DNA of 64,000 nt from Histomonas meleagridis (lineage: Eukaryota; Parabasalia; Tritrichomonadida; Dientamoebidae), in contig WSYJ01000164.1 of assembly GCA_020186115.1 (NCBI GenBank), positions 248,001-312,000 of the forward strand. The letters are read 5' to 3'. The number at the start of each line of letters is the position of its first letter. Positions within the stretch are counted from its first letter, which is position 1. Made by a program: the position numbers and the translations under genes. The notes beneath the pieces were generated by a model. That model did no database searches. It was not told where the DNA came from and worked only from the letters and a program-made list of their open reading frames with translations. Below are positions 58,401-64,000 of this stretch, one piece after another.

Positions 58401-61400
58401 AATAATTCATTATTCGGCTCATCATTAAAACATTCTTCGATACCTTCTAAATTATCGAATACTATATTGAAGACATCTTCATATAAATCATTAAATAAGA
58501 ATGAGAATGAATTTGCAATACATTTTAACCAAGCGAAGTTATTATATTTCGGATCCATTTTAACATTATTTAATAATTCTTTAATTAGTTGTATATCTTT
58601 TTCAGAATTAGGTTCTAAAGGATCAGCTAATGCTTTTAATATGAATATATTTATCTCCGGTGGTTTATCATATAATTTATTTAATGCTTTAATGAACTTT
58701 GTATCATATACCAAATATTCTTGTGAAAATGTTTGTAATAATGAATTTAATGTAAATGAAAATCGATCATCGATTTTTTCTAACAAACCAACCAAATAAT
58801 TAATAATTGTTGAATCATCGAAATATTTTAATAATAACAAATGCATTGTTTTATCTGTTTCAGGGTTTAATGAAGAAGACATTAATTTAATTAATAATTC
58901 ATTATTTAATTTATCTTTTGGTAATGAATTCAATAATGATAACTTAATATTATAACTAATTGGCTTTGTAATAAATGGTAAAATTAAATTCTGTAATGAA
59001 CAATTTTGTAAGAAGATACATAACTCATTAATATCTTTCCAATTCTCTTCTTCTGATAATTTATTTAATATATCATTAAATAATTCGACATTATCGAATT
59101 TTAATTTCGGTAATTTACAACATCTTCTATTTAAGAAGTTAATTATATTAATGTTATGATTATAATTATCTTTTCGAAATGAATTAATAATAACTTCTTG
59201 AACAACTTTTTGATCGAATATTGTTAAATTTAATAATTCATTACATTTCTCACATTCATTTGTATTATTTAAGAAGTATTCTAATAATCCTTGGCCATTC
59301 TGATTAAAGAAATCTTTGATATGAATTGGCAATTGTTTATTCTTAAAGATAAATCCAGTAGAATCATTAGAGAAATCATTAGATAACTTAAAGATGATAC
59401 TAATTAAATTTGTAGGATTATATAATGGATCTTGTCTTAAATATAAAGGTATTAATATATTAATTAATTGGATGATAAATGTCGATGTTATTAATAACTT
59501 ATTAAACGATGGATGCGATAAGTGTTCAATTATTGAATTGATTGAATAGGGAATACGTTTATTCGGATCGTTTTTGTTAAATTCTTCAATTATTAATTTC
59601 TCTATATCTAAAATAGTTTCATTATTTAAGATCCGTAATAAGAACTCTTGGAAATGTATTGAATCGAAGTTAATTAATAAGTTGAAACCTAAAGTTATAA
59701 AAATGATTTTTGTTTCCAAATTAATTTCATTGTTAAAATTGAATTCTTTTATGTTATTATTATTACCCATTGGTAAATGATTAATTATATATAAATAGAC
59801 TGATGAATATAATGAAAACGTTTCTTCCAAGAAATCAATTTTAGGTTTAAATTCCTTTTTTTCAGTTCCATTCTCATCTTTAATATATTGAACAATTTGA
59901 TTTAATGATTCATTACTTTGTTTCATTATTGGTAATCCTTTGTTGAGATCCAAAATGATATTATATCGTTGACATGCAATTGATAACCCATAAATTAACA
60001 ATGGCGACAATTCGACGTAACTTTCTTTGTAATCATAAATCGCTTTAGGATCAATGAACAAATACCAAAACTCGTCACATGGAATAACTTTTATATTTTC
60101 GTTAACTTTATCAATGAATTTATGTAAATTTGAATGTTCTTTATATTGGTTCAAATGTTCTGGCTTACTTGACTTAATAATATTAAGTACAAAATTACAC
60201 AAATATGAATTAGGGGGATAATTCTCTATAACCATTGAATTAATGATATCGTTAAACGTTTCACCAGGTACATTATCCATGAAACATGGTATAATATTAT
60301 ATAATTTCTCCTTAACGTTCTCGTTGGGGATTAACTTTGAAAACTTTAGCCAGAATTCTTTGGTACTCAAAATTGGATTGACAATTTTCTTGGTTAAGAC
60401 GTTTAACATATCGGGGAAGTCAATTTTTTGTAAGCTATTCGATATCACTTCATCACTTAAATACTTTTGAGGTTTCGATAAAAACCGTAATGAAAAGACT
60501 GGATCATAGAAGTCATGCATTTCTGTCGCAAATTTGTTGGAGACACGGAAGTTATATTTCTTTAATGATTCCCACATTTCTTTGGTGACTTTGTCATATG
60601 TGATGATATCTAATAATTTCGAAATGTGAAAAAGTTCAATATCATATTCATTGCATTTTTGAAGAAACAGTATGCAATTGTTTTGGTCCTTACGATGAAT
60701 GACTTCTTCATTTAAATATTTGGATATGGTATTAAACATATCTTTGGGTACAGTCTGCATAAGAAGTGTTAAGTCATCGTTCGTAAGGCTATGGATGAAT
60801 TTGTTGTTGGTCAAAAGATCTGTTGGCAAACAATCAAATAATCCCGACTTCACGATCTTACTGAATAATGAGTCTAAATATACTGTGTTGACTTCAAATG
60901 AGTTCGAAAAGATAATCGGAGAAAACTTTTCTATGAGTTCTTTGGTTAAATCGGAATCTAATAATAAATTAATGATAAGAATTGGCTCGACGTCTGTCGG
61001 AATCGGAAAGTTAAAAAGAGTTCGTTCTTTGTTTTGTATTTGTTGGGTTAATTGTAGAAGACATTCTTGAATAAAGGATTTGTAATCTGGAAGTTTATAT
61101 GTTCCTTCCATCTGAAGATAAGTCGCAATTACTTCGGTGCAAATAGCAATGCTATAAATGGACTTTTTAGATGAGCTATTGAAAAAATCTACAAATAATG
61201 GTGATATATCTTCCGGATATTTTTTGCAGCATAACGATATTAACGTTAATAAATCTCCAATACACTCCGTGGGAATTTCTTGTGAATTAGTTATGAATGA
61301 AAATATTTGTTTGATTAAATCAACAGCTTCTTCATTACTGGGTGGATCAGCAATAACATCGATAAGGGATTGCCTAATTCTGTCTAAAGGTGTTGCATTT

Positions 61401-61441
61401 TCAAAAGTAATTGATGACTCGAACAAGAATGACCTTTCCAT
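55463..61441 (-). CDS. HECT-domain E3 ubiquitin ligase, 1992 aa
   Basis: The last 350 residues are a complete HECT domain: NVSFVGENGFDAGGLRRDWF, FKFAGKILARALIDN, GFYALIPLEEIRRFSPNELDLLICG, FVTGSSQVPINGF and the catalytic Cys1960 in LPAAHTCFNTIDLPEY. The 1600 residues before it are helical ARM/HEAT-like repeats. Size and arrangement recall HUWE1/Tom1-type ligases, which take ubiquitin from E2 onto Cys and pass it to substrates. The frame is intact over 6 kb. Confidence 0.92.
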   Translation of the reverse strand: MERSFLFESSITFENATPLDRIRQSLIDVIADPPSNEEAVDLIKQIFSFITNSQEIPTECIGDLLTLISLCCKKYPEDISPLFVDFFNSSSKKSIYSIAICTEVIATYLQMEGTYKLPDYKSFIQECLLQLTQQIQNKERTLFNFPIPTDVEPILIINLLLDSDLTKELIEKFSPIIFSNSFEVNTVYLDSLFSKIVKSGLFDCLPTDLLTNNKFIHSLTNDDLTLLMQTVPKDMFNTISKYLNEEVIHRKDQNNCILFLQKCNEYDIELFHISKLLDIITYDKVTKEMWESLKKYNFRVSNKFATEMHDFYDPVFSLRFLSKPQKYLSDEVISNSLQKIDFPDMLNVLTKKIVNPILSTKEFWLKFSKLIPNENVKEKLYNIIPCFMDNVPGETFNDIINSMVIENYPPNSYLCNFVLNIIKSSKPEHLNQYKEHSNLHKFIDKVNENIKVIPCDEFWYLFIDPKAIYDYKESYVELSPLLIYGLSIACQRYNIILDLNKGLPIMKQSNESLNQIVQYIKDENGTEKKEFKPKIDFLEETFSLYSSVYLYIINHLPMGNNNNIKEFNFNNEINLETKIIFITLGFNLLINFDSIHFQEFLLRILNNETILDIEKLIIEEFNKNDPNKRIPYSINSIIEHLSHPSFNKLLITSTFIIQLINILIPLYLRQDPLYNPTNLISIIFKLSNDFSNDSTGFIFKNKQLPIHIKDFFNQNGQGLLEYFLNNTNECEKCNELLNLTIFDQKVVQEVIINSFRKDNYNHNINIINFLNRRCCKLPKLKFDNVELFNDILNKLSEEENWKDINELCIFLQNCSLQNLILPFITKPISYNIKLSLLNSLPKDKLNNELLIKLMSSSLNPETDKTMHLLLLKYFDDSTIINYLVGLLEKIDDRFSFTLNSLLQTFSQEYLVYDTKFIKALNKLYDKPPEINIFILKALADPLEPNSEKDIQLIKELLNNVKMDPKYNNFAWLKCIANSFSFLFNDLYEDVFNIVFDNLEGIEECFNDEPNNELFKKSAAALTFLFSTLSSPKILDKFIVFMFEKKNFDELTNSQIYGFIVILRSLFNVVTQQFVMTSILLKYSWSEIVLSIIKREMINEKFKNTIFTIIFNITAIFYRILNHFDNNKAIITVELQSLENPFEVTFDHVSTILSNYYRVPLFGTVLENLSNDTRKTIEELQKTKLFEHQKRKAFNKQMPQIEKFQNELIQSHPKTKVYNGYLPSNINRDTFNLLPIKLQSTLLYHSMPPIPQQFNAKMLKLLIHQPMWAQQYIKKPSSLLLLPEHYSILIPLVQELNKLQNNNEDEDEVSVDDLTILQYCQGELFENLIDMEMNINMTVIPSLVSLIKEITMNGAALIAILETISNRLLKADKNGIKNLLRILIIISKNESFSVNFMDICAPTVLNVICSSENRKHTSLLQLTANLFTKVDGEPPNRIIHFITFIFLLKNPSLIPKALDLCAKLNEARREIIMPYVQISFDNALTSFDPNQPSQEITEFLKRFPAIASTRQPQMLSLLDELLQSTIQKPTFEVIGALFNALAPKRNLSQSIRLTDSHSIELDNTQVKQQIKGIPPSISSQAPDFWEIYIKNQDKINDIIEKDPKKMKTVFKFLLEYPELTPFKTRVAVFHDAMKDKILPGQLRITVRRDSILTDSFRRLGNTPVNELLKHINVSFVGENGFDAGGLRRDWFTSLIKEILNANYALFLPSSNGRSYQPNPASYVNTEHIQYFKFAGKILARALIDNVNVDAHLTTSFCKHILQTPVSLRDLEDVDETLHRSLKWMLDNDVTPLEMQFTTDYDEYGVHSTIDLKPNGSEIMVTNENKEEFVNLMVEHRLKKQISCQIKAFCDGFYALIPLEEIRRFSPNELDLLICGVPEIDVEDLKQNCEYAYPYSADHPVIKYFFNVISKWSNENLAKLLLFVTGSSQVPINGFKFFKDMEQPITIAPGGGKERLPAAHTCFNTIDLPEYENENELSEKLLFAIQECNSFGFI

Positions 61442-61638
61442 GATTGTGTTTTACCCTTTCGGGGGTAAAAATCATCATTAAGTTTTAAGTAGTTTATTTT
61501 AAAAAGTTGATCAAAACGGATGGAAAAAAACTTACATGGTCACATGACGATAATATAAAATGAAAGAAAAAAATTTGACTGAAATATTTTCATTCAATAC
61601 AAAAATAAACGGAAATGAAGATAAGAATCATCTAAAAA

Positions 61639-63972
61639 ATGGATTCCCCATTCTCTTCAATATATAAAATTTATACAGACAATAAATATAACACAGAAAA
61701 ATGTGAAAAATTGATTTCTCATTTTATTCGAATTTCATCAATAGATTCAGAAACATTTTCTTTACATGTAGTTGATCCTTTTTTTCCAGAATTTGTAAAA
61801 ATTTGTTTTCAAATATTAATAAGAATACCATTTCCTTCACCATCAGAAGGAATAATTCCAACAATTTGTATTCAAATTTTACAATTTTTTTCCTTAATGA
61901 ATTTTAATAATCCCATAGCTCAACAGATTATATCTGAAAATACACCTATTGATGTCCTTCCAGAAATTTTTTTCATAAAAAATCTGTCAAAAAATTATGA
62001 GATTATTGATCCTCAACCATCACATTTATTATCTTCTCTTAGATTTTTAAGTTCAATTTCTTATTCGCGATTCATCAATATCATGTCTAAAAAGGCATTA
62101 ACTATATTGTTTAAAGCATTATTTTCAATCATTAAAGTTATTCCTCTTTCATCTTTAGCCATTGGAATTATTTCCGGTTTTTCATTTAACTCAAAAAGAT
62201 GTTTTTTATATCTTAAAACACTTCCTAACATAACACATTACAAATCTGATTTTATCTCTTTTCTAACAAAAAATGATAAAAGCATTGTAATTTCAGCAAT
62301 GTCGGTAATTACATGTCTTTATCTTAATGCCGAAGATGCGCCACAATTAATGAAAATTGCGATTGACGGACTTCTTCATCCTCCATCATCAAATTCAATT
62401 ACAACAATTCAATGCACTCATTCAATTTTGGGTCTCCTCAATTATGTAAACATCACAAAAGGTGACGTAAAGAAATTTGTCGAATGTTTATTTAAATCAG
62501 ATGGAATTCGTAGTTATTATATTTTATCTTTTTTAACTGAATTAAGCAAAATGGGTAATGAATTAAAACAATTTTTTATTAAGTATTCACTTCTTGCTCC
62601 AATTATTAATTATATTATTTCCAATGAAAATGATTTTGTTATCATAAATGGAACTCTTTTTCTTCAAACATTATTTGAAGATGATGAAAGAGTTTCATTT
62701 GCAGATGAAAATATAAATTCAGTTTTTGAAAATTGTTTACAAATTTCTATTTCATTAAATTCTCTTATAAAAATTGAATCTTCTTTAATTATCATTCGAA
62801 TATTATTTCGTCTTAATGAAGAACAATTTATTAATATTTTGAAAAACAAAAAAGAAAAGATTTTAAATGCATTTCGAAATAATGTTGAAAACAAAAATTC
62901 GTTTATTTCGTTAAGCTTTTTTATGTTAATATATAAATATTTAAACATTTCAAAAGCGAAAATTTTGGAAATAATTAATAATAAAAAATTTATTTCATTA
63001 ATTGCACATGTAATAACAAATGCAACAAATAAATCTGTTTTAAATGATGCAGTTTTTGTTTTTAAGCAAATTTTAAATGAAAATTCGAATTTAATTGTTT
63101 TGGAATTTTTGGAAATTAATAAACAAAAAAATGAACATAAAAAAATCTACAAAAAATATTTTGAAACATTTTCATTTTTTAGAATTGTTGAAAATGAAAA
63201 ACTTAAACGAAAATATAAACAAAATAAATGTGAATTAGAGTTAATAAGAAAAGAATTTAATGAAAATAAAAACAATAAATTTATTCAACAAAATCATAAA
63301 AAGCAAAACAAAGAAATACAAAGAGAATTAAATAATAAACTAAATCAAATAAATGAATTACAAAACAATTTAGAACAAAGTAAACAAAATAATTTATCTT
63401 TAAAAAATGAAATTGAAGATAAAGATCAAATAATTAATGAACTTAAAATACAAATACAAAATCAAAATAAAGTAATAAATCAATTTAAAAATAAATTTAT
63501 TGAAATTAATAATGAAAGAAATGAACTTTTAAATAAAATTAATGAGTTAAATAATGAACTTGAAACTACTAAAAAAATGTTAGAAAATTCAAATGTTATT
63601 ATGTTACAAGAAAAGAAAAGTAAAATTGAAATAGAAGAAAAATTTAATAAAATTTTTGATGAATATAAAAAAACAAAAGTCTTATTAAACGAAAAAGAAA
63701 TAATTAATGAAGAAAATAATAGAAAGTTAAGTAAAATGAAAGAATTATATTTAAATAAAAATAAAGAAAACATAGTAAATGAAAATAAATTAAAGAAATT
63801 AGGAGAAGAAATAGTTGAATTTACAAAACATTTAAATTATGAAAAAAAGAAAAGAAAAGAAACAGAAAAAAGAGAAAAAATGCTCGTGGAAAAAGTGAAT
63901 AAGTTAGAAGCAGAAAATAGTGCATATGAAGCATTGTATGGATACATCAATAAGATAACAAAAAATAAATAA
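61639..63972 (+). CDS. ARM-like repeat and coiled-coil protein, 777 aa
   Basis: Residues 1-520 are helical repeats of ARM type (SLAIGIISGFSFNSKRC, NGTLFLQTLFEDDERV); residues 530-770 form a long Asn/Glu/Lys-rich coiled coil (ELQNNLEQSKQNNLSLKNE, ELNNELETTKKMLEN). An ARM head with a coiled tail recalls vesicle tethers of the p115/Uso1 type, but I see no signature and do not assign the function. The gene is divergent from the HECT gene (about 200 bp between starts) and intact. Confidence 0.75.
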   Translation: MDSPFSSIYKIYTDNKYNTEKCEKLISHFIRISSIDSETFSLHVVDPFFPEFVKICFQILIRIPFPSPSEGIIPTICIQILQFFSLMNFNNPIAQQIISENTPIDVLPEIFFIKNLSKNYEIIDPQPSHLLSSLRFLSSISYSRFINIMSKKALTILFKALFSIIKVIPLSSLAIGIISGFSFNSKRCFLYLKTLPNITHYKSDFISFLTKNDKSIVISAMSVITCLYLNAEDAPQLMKIAIDGLLHPPSSNSITTIQCTHSILGLLNYVNITKGDVKKFVECLFKSDGIRSYYILSFLTELSKMGNELKQFFIKYSLLAPIINYIISNENDFVIINGTLFLQTLFEDDERVSFADENINSVFENCLQISISLNSLIKIESSLIIIRILFRLNEEQFINILKNKKEKILNAFRNNVENKNSFISLSFFMLIYKYLNISKAKILEIINNKKFISLIAHVITNATNKSVLNDAVFVFKQILNENSNLIVLEFLEINKQKNEHKKIYKKYFETFSFFRIVENEKLKRKYKQNKCELELIRKEFNENKNNKFIQQNHKKQNKEIQRELNNKLNQINELQNNLEQSKQNNLSLKNEIEDKDQIINELKIQIQNQNKVINQFKNKFIEINNERNELLNKINELNNELETTKKMLENSNVIMLQEKKSKIEIEEKFNKIFDEYKKTKVLLNEKEIINEENNRKLSKMKELYLNKNKENIVNENKLKKLGEEIVEFTKHLNYEKKKRKETEKREKMLVEKVNKLEAENSAYEALYGYINKITKNK

Positions 63973-64000
63973 TTATATGCGTCTGTTTAGTTTTTTCTTC

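Overview
The window looks like nuclear DNA of a parabasalid protist (trichomonad; I cannot fix the genus). It is very AT-rich, its genes are dense and apparently intronless, and the host genes are of kinds common in trichomonads (LRR-PP2C phosphatase, BTB-like protein with a discoidin-like tail, RhoGEF-Kelch fusion, a 1992-residue HECT ligase, Atg4 protease). About two thirds of it is occupied by two Maverick/Polinton-type giant DNA transposons, one nested in the other.

Element A runs from before base 1 to about 42182. Its terminal inverted repeats (TIRs) are about 0.75 kb (1-695, left tip outside the window; 41431-42182). Element B (12790-35912, 23123 bp, TIRs about 2.2 kb) sits inside the major capsid gene of A and is flanked by a perfect 6-bp target duplication (12784-12789 and 35913-35918). 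Removing B and one duplication gives an A capsid frame of 1611 nt, exactly the length of the intact capsid gene of B. Both elements carry a DDE integrase, protein-primed-type DNA polymerase B, packaging ATPase, double-jelly-roll-type capsid candidate, minor structural proteins, an adenovirus-pVI-like basic protein, coiled-coil proteins, an HNH endonuclease and a long fibre protein with phage-like HxH repeats. A also has a RuvC/A22-type resolvase. Gene order is shared, except that the polymerase block is inverted and the HNH gene lies in a different place.

A is the older copy: the integrase, polymerase and putative replication gene carry in-frame TAA/TAG codons, and the capsid gene is split by B. 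In B most structural genes carry single-base frameshifts, nearly all in A/T homopolymers, whereas the polymerase, capsid, HNH and replication-associated genes are open. Between them the two copies keep most functions intact in at least one gene; the integrase and the long coiled-coil gene are broken in both, and the fibre gene is frameshifted in both. A 13-nt TAANNCTAAT-type box lies 34-40 nt upstream of the starts of the presumed early genes. Small GC-rich clusters of hairpins, mostly with 3-nt loops, are scattered through the window, and five lie in frame inside element proteins.

From 42182 to 64000 the DNA is host sequence: a decayed pogo/Tigger-like transposase (42290-43050), LRR-PP2C phosphatase, RhoGEF-PH-Kelch protein, bromodomain protein with an in-frame TGA, a complete pogo/Tigger-like transposon with perfect 38-bp TIRs (51321-52662), Atg4 protease, a frameshifted BTB-like protein, the HECT ligase and an ARM-like/coiled-coil protein. 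I saw no tRNA, rRNA or CRISPR array.
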